From Algoriphagus aquaeductus (GTDB taxonomy: Bacteria > Bacteroidota > Bacteroidia > Cytophagales > Cyclobacteriaceae), in contig NZ_QKTX01000008.1 in assembly GCF_003253485.1 (NCBI RefSeq), forward strand, positions 76,902 to 140,901: 64,000 nucleotides of DNA, written 5' to 3'. The translations under genes were made by a program, and so were the position numbers. This document shows positions 1-6,934 of the stretch, in pieces. A model generated the notes under the pieces. It had not been told where the DNA came from, ran no database searches, and saw nothing but the letters and a program-made list of their open reading frames with translations. Position 1 is the stretch's first letter; every line of letters starts with the position of its first letter.

Positions 1-32
1 ACCCATGCCATAGCGAAAAAGTTGAATTCCAT
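1..32 (-). CDS. GIY-YIG nuclease, second copy, N-terminus only (cut by window edge)
   Basis: The first 96 bases repeat positions 376-471 without a mismatch. Those bases include the start region of the GIY-YIG gene at 123-386, so a second copy of that gene must run leftward out of the window. Only the first codons are present (from the upstream ATG at 30-32, or the more likely inner ATG at 9-11, reading Met-Ala-Trp). Whether this copy is intact cannot be seen. Confidence 0.6.
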   Translation of the reverse strand, partial: MEFNFFAMAW

Positions 33-65
33 AAAAATAAAAAAAGCAGACCATTTTTAGTCTGC
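33..65 (-). terminator. Rho-independent terminator after the mosaic tRNA
   Basis: On the minus strand a 6-bp stem (GCAGAC/GTCTGC, 46-65) with an 8-nt loop is followed by a T-rich run. It lies directly 3' of the tRNA-like sequence at 71-144. It is identical to the terminator at 408-440 because both belong to a direct repeat. Confidence 0.8.
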
Positions 66-70
66 TTTAG

Positions 71-144
71 TGATCCCGCTGGGATTCGAACCCAGGGCCC
101 TCCCGATTAAAATCGGGATGCTCTACCAGCTGAGCTCCGTCCGC
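71..144 (-). pseudogene. Mosaic tRNA-Lys-like sequence
   Basis: The D-arm, anticodon arm and T-arm of a tRNA can be recognised on the minus strand. The T-arm and 3' acceptor strand (71-96) are identical to the intact tRNA-Lys at 446-518. The anticodon arm has stem CCCGA/TCGGG and a TTTTAA loop of 6 nt rather than 7. It resembles a Lys CTTTTAA loop that lost its first base. The 5' acceptor strand (138-144 read in reverse, GCGGACG) does not pair with the 3' strand CGGGATC. The 5' part is also coding sequence for the end of the GIY-YIG gene. It appears to be a recombined, probably non-functional tRNA. Confidence 0.6.
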
Positions 145-386
145 CATTTTCGGATAAGATCTTGAATATACGCTCTTGACTTCATCTTTTTTATCTTCAG
201 CTCTCGTTGTTTCGCCGAAACTAGATCCACCCATTCTTCCTTGTACACCAACTCCCAAGGCACTCCGGTGGAAGTAAATTTGGAGTGACCAAGATTATGT
301 TCGTAAAGCCGGCGATCCAAATCCGTACAGGCACCTACATAGTACTTGTCGATTTTTTTCGAATACAAAATATAGACCCATGCCAT
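123..386 (-). CDS. GIY-YIG nuclease-like protein embedded in tRNA array
   Basis: About 87 aa from the inner ATG at 384-386. That start places the YIL motif four residues in, as is usual for UPF0213-type GIY-YIG proteins; an upstream in-frame ATG at 405-407 would add seven residues. Visible family residues are the Tyr of VYIL, YYVG in place of GIY, the Arg of DLDRRLYEHN and the Glu of KQRELK, so the nuclease core looks intact. Members of this family cut DNA, but substrates of the small stand-alone forms are poorly known. The last codons (Arg-Thr-Glu-Leu-Ser-Trp-stop) are the acceptor and D-arm of the tRNA-like sequence at 71-144, so the stop is the TAG of the D-loop GGTAG. The gene starts directly after the terminator of tRNA-Lys 446-518. 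This layout suggests a small mobile or duplicating element tied to tRNA genes (inference). Confidence 0.75.
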   Translation of the reverse strand: MAWVYILYSKKIDKYYVGACTDLDRRLYEHNLGHSKFTSTGVPWELVYKEEWVDLVSAKQRELKIKKMKSRAYIQDLIRKWRTELSW

Positions 387-471
387 AGCGAAAAAGTTGA
401 ATTCCATAAAAATAAAAAAAGCAGACCATTTTTAGTCTGCTTTAGTGATCCCGCTGGGATTCGAACCCAGG
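376..471. repeat. Direct repeat, right copy (375-bp offset)
   Basis: This is the right-hand partner of 1-96. It covers the 5' end of the GIY-YIG gene, the terminator at 408-440 and the 3' end of tRNA-Lys 446-518. Confidence 0.9.
408..440 (-). terminator. Rho-independent terminator after tRNA-Lys
   Basis: A 6-bp stem (421-426 with 435-440), then a run of T on the minus strand (408-420). It ends the transcript carrying tRNA-Lys 446-518. The GIY-YIG reading frame opens right after the T run. Confidence 0.85.
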
Positions 472-518
472 ACCCATACATTAAAAGTGTATTGCTCTAC
501 CAGCTGAGCTACGGAATC
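446..518 (-). tRNA. tRNA-Lys(TTT), copy 1
   Basis: 73 nt. Acceptor stem GATTCCG/CGGGATC pairs with one wobble. D-arm GCTCAGCTGGTAGAGC is present. Anticodon stem ATACA/TGTAT encloses the loop CTTTTAA, giving anticodon TTT. The T-arm carries GTTCGAATCC. CCA is not encoded. It is identical to the copy at 978-1050. Confidence 0.95.
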
Positions 519-552
519 TGATATTTTATATATGCAAAGCGCTTTTGCTTTT

Positions 553-620
553 GCGGCGGAACTCGAACCCTGAACCCTCCCGATAAAATCGGGATGCTCT
601 ACCAGCTGAGCTACGGAATC
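553..620 (-). pseudogene. Decayed tRNA-Lys-like copy A
   Basis: The 5' acceptor strand, D-arm and a Lys-like anticodon stem (CCCGA/TCGGG) are kept. The anticodon loop is only five bases (TTTTA) if the full stem pairs. The T-arm carries an extra T (TTCGAGTTCC), and the 3' acceptor strand no longer pairs with GATTCCG. Probably not a working tRNA. Confidence 0.7.
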
Positions 621-654
621 TGATATTTTATATATGCAAAGCACTTTTGCTTTT

Positions 655-722
655 ACTGCGAAACTCGAAACCTGAACCCTCCCGATAAAATCGGGATGCT
701 CTACCAGCTGAGCTACGGTATC
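655..722 (-). pseudogene. Decayed tRNA-Lys-like copy B
   Basis: Same structure as the copy at 553-620 but more diverged: 5' strand GATACCG, T-arm TTTCGAGTTTC, and no matching 3' acceptor. It lies just downstream of the terminator of tRNA-Arg. Confidence 0.7.
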
Positions 723-732
723 GGCTTTATAA

Positions 733-756
733 ATAAAAAGCGGAACGAATTCCGCT
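733..756 (-). terminator. Rho-independent terminator after tRNA-Arg
   Basis: A perfect 6-bp stem GCGGAA/TTCCGC (740-755) with a CGAA tetraloop is followed on the minus strand by TTTTTATTT. It closes the Pro-Arg part of the array. Confidence 0.85.
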
Positions 757-766
757 CATTTTTTAG

Positions 767-840
767 TGATCCGCTTAGGATTCGAACCTAAGACCTACTG
801 CTTAGAAGGCAGTTGCTCTATCCAGCTGAGCTAGCGGACC
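767..840 (-). tRNA. tRNA-Arg(TCT)
   Basis: 74 nt. Acceptor GGTCCGC/GCGGATC pairs, anticodon stem ACTGC/GCAGT encloses CTTCTAA (anticodon TCT), and the T-arm has GTTCGAATCC. No encoded CCA. Confidence 0.95.
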
Positions 841-868
841 TGGATAACTACTTCTAGTTATAATAAAG

Positions 869-942
869 TCGGGGTGGCAGGATTCGAACCTACGACCTCC
901 ACATCCCAAATGTGGCGCGATACCGGGCTACGCTACACCCCG
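869..942 (-). tRNA. tRNA-Pro(TGG)
   Basis: 74 nt. Acceptor CGGGGTG/CACCCCG pairs fully, anticodon stem CCACA/TGTGG encloses TTTGGGA (anticodon TGG), and the T-arm has GTTCGAATCC. No encoded CCA. Confidence 0.95.
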
Positions 943-977
943 AAACTTTAATTTTAACTCCTTACAAGTTAAACTTG

Positions 978-1050
978 TGATCCCGCTGGGATTCGAACCC
1001 AGGACCCATACATTAAAAGTGTATTGCTCTACCAGCTGAGCTACGGAATC
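978..1050 (-). tRNA. tRNA-Lys(TTT), copy 2
   Basis: Identical in all 73 nt to the tRNA-Lys at 446-518. It is the first intact tRNA in the minus-strand array and is preceded by a decayed copy. Confidence 0.95.
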
Positions 1051-1084
1051 TAATATTTTATATATGCAAAGCGCTTTTGCTTTT

Positions 1085-1152
1085 GCGGCGGAACTCGAAC
1101 CCTGAACCCTCCCGATAAAATCGGGATGCTCTACCAGCTGAGCTACGGAATC
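1085..1152 (-). pseudogene. Decayed tRNA-Lys-like copy C
   Basis: Same sequence as the copy at 553-620: intact D-arm, five-base anticodon loop, disrupted T-arm and unpaired 3' acceptor. It would be the first element transcribed in the array. Confidence 0.7.
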
Positions 1153-1215
1153 TTAAATCTTCCAAATTGACTCTCTGAGCTTGCTTTTTGCCAGATCATT
1201 GCCGTAATTGGACTG

Positions 1216-1223
1216 CAAATTTA
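1216..1223 (-). promoter_or_regulatory. -7 element (TAAATTTG) for the tRNA array
   Basis: It matches the Bacteroidota -7 consensus TAnnTTTG on the minus strand, about 60 nt upstream of the first tRNA-like sequence. A clear TTTG at -33 is not seen (TTTAG is near the right place). Confidence 0.5.
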
Positions 1224-1239
1224 TGACTCTGATTCCTAA

Positions 1240-1965
1240 ATGCAAAGCCTCAAATCAATCTTTCTTACAAAACTTTCTATATTTTTTATTCTGTTTTTAC
1301 AAAGTATTCATTGTCAGGCCAATGTACCCCAGCTTTTGGTAGCAGATTCTTTGTTTAATCAACGAAGCTATAAGGAAGCCATGGAAATTTACCAGCCGAA
1401 CTTCCAATTAGGCATATATTCCCCTTCGATGTTATTGAAAATGGCCTTCATCGCCGAAGGAATTGGAGACAGTGAAAATGCGACTTTGTACCTGAGTAAG
1501 TATTACGACCTAAGTCCTAATCCACAAACCATCGCTAAAATAAAATCTCTTACAAAACAATCTGAACTAGTAGGCTATGAAGTAAGCGACGGCATGCGGT
1601 TTGTTCTTTTTTTGGTGGAATACAAAGAATTAATTGTAGCCTCACTGACCTTATTTTTGATCATGTCACTGATTTTCCTGTGGTCCAAAGGAAATAAACT
1701 CACCGAGGCCAGATTCTATTGGCCTTCAGTGATTCTAATTACTTTGATTTTTGTAACCAATAATTTTCTAAAAGGACCTAATACCGCCTTAGTCACCTCG
1801 AGTCCTTCATTGATCATGACTAAACCGACAGCCGGAGGAGAACCTATTGGCTTGGTTGAGCCTGGACATCGGGTAAAAATCAAATCTTCTAAAGATGTTT
1901 GGTTTGAAATCGAATGGAAAAACCAAGTTGGTTATATCAAAAAAAACGATGTGACCAGACTATAA
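1240..1965 (+). CDS. Membrane protein with TPR-like and SH3 domains (BatE-like)
   Basis: 241 aa. A signal peptide (about 1-27) is followed by a helical segment with TPR character (about 30-95, including NQRSYKEAMEIYQ and YLSKYYDLSP). Two membrane spans follow (about 130-148 and 159-176). The C-terminal bacterial SH3 domain (about 185-241) contains TKPTAGGEPIGLVEPGHRVKI. This order matches BatE-like proteins of Bacteroidota, which usually sit with BatA-D and a MoxR ATPase. None of those is adjacent here, so a Bat role is not supported by context. The SH3 part may bind peptide or cell wall in the periplasm (inference). A terminator follows directly. Confidence 0.6.
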   Translation: MQSLKSIFLTKLSIFFILFLQSIHCQANVPQLLVADSLFNQRSYKEAMEIYQPNFQLGIYSPSMLLKMAFIAEGIGDSENATLYLSKYYDLSPNPQTIAKIKSLTKQSELVGYEVSDGMRFVLFLVEYKELIVASLTLFLIMSLIFLWSKGNKLTEARFYWPSVILITLIFVTNNFLKGPNTALVTSSPSLIMTKPTAGGEPIGLVEPGHRVKIKSSKDVWFEIEWKNQVGYIKKNDVTRL

Positions 1966-1967
1966 AA

Positions 1968-1995
1968 ATAAAGGGCTTCGATTGAAGCCCTTTAT
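1968..1995. terminator. Bidirectional terminator
   Basis: A 12-bp stem (ATAAAGGGCTTC/GAAGCCCTTTAT) with a GATT loop lies between convergent genes. A and T runs on the two sides let it serve both the SH3 protein gene (+) and the DUF1080 gene (-). Confidence 0.85.
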
Positions 1996-1997
1996 TT

Positions 1998-2738
1998 TTA
2001 TAGTCTTTTTATCATCAAGTTCCGATAATGGACCACATCTCCGTGATCCTGTAAGGCAATTTTACCTTTCTTATACTTACCAAAACCCGGCATATCTTTA
2101 AACTTACTTTTTGCGATCAATGCCTCCCACTCAGGAGTGAAAAGTTGGGTGGAAACGATATTTACGCCATTGAGATAAAAATCAAGTTTGCCTTGATTGA
2201 TTACGATTTCAGCTTGGTTCCACTCTCCTGCAGGTTTTACGGTTTCCTCACTGCTGACAATCAGATCGTATAAATCACCTGCCCGGTGACTTATAATTTT
2301 AGCATCTGGATGACCGGCATTGTCCAATACCTGCATCTCCGGACCTGTTTGCCAAGGATATTGATATTCCGGAGACTCATGAACCAAAAAGATGACTCCA
2401 CTATTTCCGTTCGGAGCGATTTTCCATTCATACTTGAAATGGAAATTTTCAAACTCCTCATTGGTCACAATATCACCTCCATCACCAGTCTGCCAGCCAT
2501 CTTTGTTCGCTGCATCGAGATAGAGCTCTCCATTCTCAATTTTCCAGGCTTTACCGACCTCTCCTCCTCCATATTTAGACCATCCGTTGAAGGTTTGACC
2601 GTCAAAAAGGGATATCCATTCTTCTGTAACCGCAGCCTCGGTTGTCGTGTCGGTTGTTTTGGTTTCTTCAGTTTTGGGTGGTGAGCAGGCCACCAAAAGA
2701 CCTGCCGCTGCCCAAATCATAATTGTTTGTCTATTCAT
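1998..2738 (-). CDS. DUF1080 lipoprotein, 3-keto-disaccharide hydrolase family
   Basis: 246 aa. The signal ends in lipobox LVAC (Cys18), then a Thr/Glu-rich linker. The DUF1080 beta-sandwich runs from about residue 42 (WISLFDGQTFNGW) to the end. Typical blocks visible are GDIVTNEEFENF, NSGVIFLVHE, GPEMQVLDNAGHPDA and GKIALQDHGDVVHYRN. Characterised members cleave glycosides already oxidised to the 3-keto form. The lipobox suggests a membrane anchor in the envelope. It is the last gene of a four-gene operon, 7 bp after a cytochrome c gene, near a GMC dehydrogenase that could make its substrate. A distant relative lies at 56320-56946. Confidence 0.85.
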   Translation of the reverse strand: MNRQTIMIWAAAGLLVACSPPKTEETKTTDTTTEAAVTEEWISLFDGQTFNGWSKYGGGEVGKAWKIENGELYLDAANKDGWQTGDGGDIVTNEEFENFHFKYEWKIAPNGNSGVIFLVHESPEYQYPWQTGPEMQVLDNAGHPDAKIISHRAGDLYDLIVSSEETVKPAGEWNQAEIVINQGKLDFYLNGVNIVSTQLFTPEWEALIAKSKFKDMPGFGKYKKGKIALQDHGDVVHYRNLMIKRL

Positions 2739-2745
2739 CTGTTTC

Positions 2746-3171
2746 TTACTTTTTCAAAAGCAACACATAGCGAACCATGTCCTTTGCATCTTCTTCGCTC
2801 AAACCTGGGTGTGCAGGCATAGGCACTTCACCCCATACACCAACTCCACCTGCAATCACTTTCTGTGCTAGCATGGTGATGTTTTCTTCAGTGCTTTCAT
2901 ATTTTGCAGCTACTTCTGCATAGGAAGGCCCTACGATTTTACGCTCTACCATATGGCAAGAGGTACAATCTGACCCTTTTACTTTCTCCAAACCCTTGAT
3001 GTAGATAGGATCGTCTTTGTACTTGTCTTCAAGGCTGATTTCTTTAGCTGGTGAAGCTGCCGGTGCAGAGGCCTCAGCTGTTGTTTCTGTTGTTTTTTCT
3101 CCACCTCCACAGGCGAAGGTAAGTCCCGCCACTGCCAACAGGGCTAGGTTTAATGGTTTTGTAATTTTCAT
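2746..3171 (-). CDS. Monohaem cytochrome c lipoprotein
   Basis: 141 aa. Lipobox LTFAC (Cys21), an Ala/Glu-rich linker, then one class I cytochrome c domain with haem site CTSCH (69-73). The likely distal ligand is Met in EVPMPAHP. The GPSYAEVA segment resembles small c551/c552-type electron carriers. It lies inside the sugar-oxidation operon, 20 bp after an isomerase gene. It is therefore a good candidate to accept electrons from the GMC dehydrogenase encoded at 7833-9512 (inference), taking the place of the cytochrome subunit found in FAD-dependent glucose dehydrogenase complexes. Confidence 0.85.
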   Translation of the reverse strand: MKITKPLNLALLAVAGLTFACGGGEKTTETTAEASAPAASPAKEISLEDKYKDDPIYIKGLEKVKGSDCTSCHMVERKIVGPSYAEVAAKYESTEENITMLAQKVIAGGVGVWGEVPMPAHPGLSEEDAKDMVRYVLLLKK

Positions 3172-3191
3172 TGTTTATTTAGTTTGGGTAT

Positions 3192-4244
3192 TCAAATTCC
3201 TAATACTTTTCTATTGAACGCTTCATCTGCACCCGTACCGGCAAAATCATCAAAAGCCTTCTCTGTAACCTTAATAATGTGAGAGGCAATAAACGGTGCC
3301 CCTTCAGCCGCTCCCTGCTCAGGATGCTTAATGGCACATTCCCATTCCAACACCGCCCAACCACTGTAATTATACTGCGAAAGTTTGCTAAATATTCCTG
3401 CAAAATCAACTTGGCCATCTCCTAAAGATCTGAACCTTCCGGCTCTTTCCACCCAGCCTTGAAATCCACCATAGACTCCTTGCTTTCCTGTCGGATTAAA
3501 CTCGGCATCCTTCACATGGAACATTTTGATCCGCTCGTGATAAAAATCAATGAATTGAAGATAATCCAGACACTGAAGCACAAAGTGACTTGGATCATAA
3601 AGAATGTTTGCTCTCTTATGGCCACCCACTTTGTCCAAAAACATTTCGAAGGTGATCCCATCATGCAGGTCTTCACCGGGATGAAGCTCATAGCACACAT
3701 CAACTCCGACTTCATCGAAGGCATCCAAAATCGGCTTCCATCTTTTGCCCAACTCGGTAAATCCTGTCTCTACCAAACCGGCTGGACGCTGAGGCCAAGG
3801 ATATACGGTATGCCACATCAAGGCTCCTGAGAAAGTGGCGTGAGCATTGAGTCCCAAGTTTGCGGATGCTTTGGCGGCATACTTTAGCTGCTGAGTAGCC
3901 CATTCAGATTTTCCTTTCAAATCCCCCTTCAGATTGGCAGGGGCAAATCCATCAAAGAGTTCATTGTAAGCTGGATGTACAGCAACCAATTGGCCTTGAA
4001 GGTGCGTAGAAAGCTCAGAGATCTCCATACCAGCGTCCGCCACAATTCCTTTGATCTCATCTGCATAGGTTTTGCTTTCAGCAGCTTTCTGCAAATCGAT
4101 CATTCGGGTGTCCCAGGAAGGAATCTGGACTGCCTTATAACCCAAATCAGCCATGTAGTGACTGATATTTTTAAGATTGTTAAATGGAGCCTTATCATCA
4201 GCAAACTGCGCAAGGAAGATTGCAGGCCCTTTAATAGTTTTCAT
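3192..4244 (-). CDS. Sugar phosphate isomerase/epimerase (TIM barrel)
   Basis: 350 aa, no signal peptide, so cytoplasmic. It belongs to the xylose isomerase-like TIM-barrel family (AP_endonuc_2). Likely metal ligands are Glu in CYELHPGED, Asp in LYDPSHF, His in MFHVKDAEF and Glu in VLEWECA, the usual E-D-H-E set. The exact substrate is unknown. Its place between a Gfo/Idh/MocA gene and a cytochrome c gene suggests action on a keto-sugar product of the locus. Relatives of this type are common beside Gfo/Idh/MocA enzymes in sugar-catabolic operons. Spacing to the upstream gene is 33 bp. Confidence 0.85.
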   Translation of the reverse strand: MKTIKGPAIFLAQFADDKAPFNNLKNISHYMADLGYKAVQIPSWDTRMIDLQKAAESKTYADEIKGIVADAGMEISELSTHLQGQLVAVHPAYNELFDGFAPANLKGDLKGKSEWATQQLKYAAKASANLGLNAHATFSGALMWHTVYPWPQRPAGLVETGFTELGKRWKPILDAFDEVGVDVCYELHPGEDLHDGITFEMFLDKVGGHKRANILYDPSHFVLQCLDYLQFIDFYHERIKMFHVKDAEFNPTGKQGVYGGFQGWVERAGRFRSLGDGQVDFAGIFSKLSQYNYSGWAVLEWECAIKHPEQGAAEGAPFIASHIIKVTEKAFDDFAGTGADEAFNRKVLGI

Positions 4245-4277
4245 ATTGATTTCGGGTTTGAATAGTTTGAGTAAAAG

Positions 4278-5447
4278 TTATTTCTCTACAATAAATGGGG
4301 TCCACTTCTGGTCTGATTGAGTGCTTCGAAGGACATGATCGATGAAAGCCATCCCCCGGATTCCATCCTCGATACCGGGATAATCTTCCCACTCCCACTT
4401 GGGTTTTTGGCCCGCACGATCAGCATAGATACATCGGGCAAAATTACGGTACAAGTTGGCAAAAGCTTCGATGTAGCCCTCTGGATGTCCCGCAGGGGTT
4501 CGGGTGTTTTCTTGGGCCATAGAACCTAAATATCCAGTCCCTGCTCGGTAAATCTGAGCCGGTCCGGTTGGCTCTCTGAAAACAAAGGTATTGTTCAGTT
4601 CCTGTTCCCACTCCAGTCCTCCTTTTTCTCCGTAAACACGGATCTTCAGGTTGTTTTCGCATCCAGTATCGGTCTGAGATGCCATCAATACCCCTGAGGC
4701 CCCGTTTTCAAAACGAAGTAAAACCACTCCATCATCATCGATCGGTCTTCCTTCGATTTTGATATACAAATCTGCACAGACATGCGAAACTTTCAATCCG
4801 GTGACATACTCGACCATATTAAATGCGTGGGTTCCGATATCTCCCATGCAGCCCGCCAAACCATTGCGGTTAGGATCGGTCCTCCATTCTGCCTGCTTGT
4901 TGTTTTCGGTTTCGAGAAGCTTATAAAGCCACCCCTGGGGATATTCCACATATACTTTGCGGACTTTACCAATTTTACCTTCCATGACCATTTGTTTGGC
5001 TTGCTTGATCATCGGATAGCCTGTGTAAGTATGGGTAAGGAGAAATCTCCGATCCGAATTTTTGACAATATGGTAGAGGTCTTTGGCTTCCTGGTAATTC
5101 AGCGTAAGCGGCTTATCTAAAGCCACATGGAAACCATGCTTCAGGGCTTTCACAGTAGGATCGAAATGCACATTGTTTGGCGTCACAATCGCCACCACAT
5201 CCATCCGGTCTCCTTCAGGACGTTGAGATTCTTTTTCATACATCTCATCATAGTTGCCATAGACCCTGGCTGGATCGAGCATGAGCTCTTCCCCTTTTTG
5301 TTTGGATTTAGCTGGGTTGGAGCTAAACGCTCCACACACCAATTCAAACATCCCATCCATCAGAGCACCATTCAGGTGAATAGCTCCGATGAAAGATCCT
5401 GGACCTCCGCCCACAAGGCCGAGTTTCAGTTTTTTAGCTGCTGACAT
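4278..5447 (-). CDS. Gfo/Idh/MocA family NAD(P)-dependent oxidoreductase
   Basis: 389 aa, cytoplasmic. The N-terminal Rossmann fold has GLVGGGPGSF (10-19). The family lysine sits in ALDKPLT (Lys112). The catalytic-site segment reads MGDIGTHAFNMVEYV, close to the GDxGxHxxD motif but with Asn in place of the last Asp. A C-terminal alpha/beta domain follows. Such enzymes oxidise or reduce sugar hydroxyl and keto groups. In 3-keto-sugar pathways they can reduce the keto group after import. It is the first gene of the minus operon, divergent from the MFS transporter gene across about 245 bp. Confidence 0.85.
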   Translation of the reverse strand: MSAAKKLKLGLVGGGPGSFIGAIHLNGALMDGMFELVCGAFSSNPAKSKQKGEELMLDPARVYGNYDEMYEKESQRPEGDRMDVVAIVTPNNVHFDPTVKALKHGFHVALDKPLTLNYQEAKDLYHIVKNSDRRFLLTHTYTGYPMIKQAKQMVMEGKIGKVRKVYVEYPQGWLYKLLETENNKQAEWRTDPNRNGLAGCMGDIGTHAFNMVEYVTGLKVSHVCADLYIKIEGRPIDDDGVVLLRFENGASGVLMASQTDTGCENNLKIRVYGEKGGLEWEQELNNTFVFREPTGPAQIYRAGTGYLGSMAQENTRTPAGHPEGYIEAFANLYRNFARCIYADRAGQKPKWEWEDYPGIEDGIRGMAFIDHVLRSTQSDQKWTPFIVEK

Positions 5448-5693
5448 AGGTCAAAAGATTAGTTTATAGGTTAATTGAGTTTATGATTTTTTGAGTTGGA
5501 AGCGAAATTTCGGCTATTCTCCCTCAAAGGAAGGCGGTTTATGACCAATTGCATCATTGGGTTATGAATGGCTTTGCCAAAACTTTTTTACCCCTTTCTT
5601 AGGATTCTCAATTGAGATGCTTAAAATAGAGTAAAAAGCCCAAATTCTAAATTCCACGCCCTAAAATCACACTTTTCTAACCCAAAATTGCCT

Positions 5694-6920
5694 ATGCCCA
5701 TACCGATCAAGTTTCGTCTATCCCTAATGATGTTTTTGGAATTTTTTGTTTGGGGATCTTGGTATGTTACTATGGGGACCTTTCTAGGCACCAACCTTAA
5801 GGCCCAAGACCAAGACATTTCACTAGCCTTTTCCACTCAGTCATTTGGTGCGATCATCGCTCCATTTATTGTGGGCTTGATTGCAGACCGGTACTTCCAG
5901 GCCCAGAAGATCCTGGGAGTAATTCATCTTCTGGGAGCTTTACTGATGTACATGCTATATCAAGCGGTCGATTTTGGAGGTTTTTTTCCATTGATCCTTG
6001 CCTATATGATCCTGTTTATGCCCACTCTTGCTTTGGTCAATTCGATCTCTTTTAATCAAATGACCAATCCCGAAAAAGAATTTTCGGTCATCAGAGTTTG
6101 GGGAACGATCGGATGGATAGCAGCGGGAATGCTGATCTCTTACCTTGCTTGGGACAGTCAGTCAGGCATGGGCGAAGGATTGCTGAAAAACACCTGGCTC
6201 ATGGCCGCTGGTGTGTCGGTCATTTTGGGGATTTATAGTTTTACGCTGCCTGCCACACCTCCTAGAGCGAAAAGCTCAGGAAAATTCAAGCTTTCCGAAG
6301 CCTTGGGACTGGATGCTTTGTCCCTTTTGAAACATAAAAATTACGCCATCTTTTTTATTTCTTCCATTCTGATTTGTATTCCACTCGCCTTTTACTATCA
6401 AAATGCCAGCCCTTTTTTAACTGAAATCGGTGTCGAAAACTCTACCGGAAAAATGGCATTGGGGCAGGTATCTGAAGTACTGTTTATGCTCGCATTGCCT
6501 GTTTTTTTTTCCAGATTCGGATTGAAAAAGACCCTGATCATCGCCATGCTGGCTTGGGCTTTGAGATATTTCCTGTTTGCGTTTGGGGATGCAGAGGCAG
6601 GCGTGTGGATGTTGTTGCTGGGCATTATCTTACATGGAATCTGCTATGATTTTTTCTTTGTCAGCGGTCAGATCTACACCGACTACCATGCAGGCGAAAA
6701 ATTCAAATCCTCTGCTCAAGGCTTAATTACCTTAGCAACCTATGGAGTTGGGATGCTGATTGGGTTTTGGGCAGCAGGTCAAATCTCCAACCATTACCTT
6801 GATCTGGCTGGCAATCACGACTGGAAGTCAATTTGGCTAATTCCTGCTGGGATTTCCCTTTTGGTTTTACTATTTTTCATCACTTTTTTCAAACCTGAAA
6901 AAACAATTCTCAAACCTTAA
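5694..6920 (+). CDS. MFS transporter, nucleoside/H+ symporter-like family
   Basis: About 408 aa with roughly 12 hydrophobic spans. The start is the ATG at 5694; an in-frame TTG at 5688 would add two residues. The opening RLSLMMFLEFFVWGSWYVT is typical of the NupG-like nucleoside:H+ symporter branch of the major facilitator superfamily, found in many Bacteroidota beside sugar-oxidation genes. It is the first gene of the plus operon, 14 bp before a TIM-barrel gene. A role in importing the oxidised sugar or aglycone is likely from context; the real substrate is not shown by the sequence. Confidence 0.85.
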   Translation: MPIPIKFRLSLMMFLEFFVWGSWYVTMGTFLGTNLKAQDQDISLAFSTQSFGAIIAPFIVGLIADRYFQAQKILGVIHLLGALLMYMLYQAVDFGGFFPLILAYMILFMPTLALVNSISFNQMTNPEKEFSVIRVWGTIGWIAAGMLISYLAWDSQSGMGEGLLKNTWLMAAGVSVILGIYSFTLPATPPRAKSSGKFKLSEALGLDALSLLKHKNYAIFFISSILICIPLAFYYQNASPFLTEIGVENSTGKMALGQVSEVLFMLALPVFFSRFGLKKTLIIAMLAWALRYFLFAFGDAEAGVWMLLLGIILHGICYDFFFVSGQIYTDYHAGEKFKSSAQGLITLATYGVGMLIGFWAAGQISNHYLDLAGNHDWKSIWLIPAGISLLVLLFFITFFKPEKTILKP

Positions 6921-6934
6921 CCCATCAATAACCT

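Larger units (their letters stand above)
1..96. repeat. Direct repeat, left copy (375-bp offset)
   Basis: Positions 1-96 match 376-471 base for base by my reading. The repeat spans the GIY-YIG gene start, the terminator and the 3' acceptor/T-arm of the Lys tRNA. The copies diverge at 97/472, inside the variable loop of the tRNA. This shows a tandem duplication with a 375-bp period that continues left of the window. Confidence 0.9.
446..620. repeat. 175-bp block [pseudo-tRNA + tRNA-Lys], copy 1
   Basis: Positions 446-620 match 978-1152 with one mismatch that I can find (520 versus 1052). The block holds an intact tRNA-Lys and a decayed Lys-like tRNA with its AT-rich spacer. Confidence 0.9.
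519..722. repeat. Two tandem 102-bp units, each with a pseudo-tRNA
   Basis: Units 519-620 and 621-722 share the same spacer (TGATATTTTATATATGCAAA) and tRNA-like body. The second has drifted in the T-arm part (655-672). A third copy of the unit sits at 1051-1152. The spacer contains a small hairpin (GCAAA..TTTGC) that differs by one base between units. Confidence 0.85.
978..1152. repeat. 175-bp block [pseudo-tRNA + tRNA-Lys], copy 2
   Basis: This is the partner of 446-620. The near identity implies recent duplication or ongoing gene conversion within the tRNA array. Confidence 0.9.

Noticed and set aside
67..644. Short reading frames across the tRNA genes on both strands
   Set aside because: They are translations of tRNA sequence (for example the QLVEH type peptides) and not genes, except the GIY-YIG frame, which has a real domain.
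446..1152. Regularly spaced repeats that might be read as a CRISPR array
   Set aside because: Repeats are 102-175 bp, contain tRNA parts, and there are no unique spacers or cas genes.
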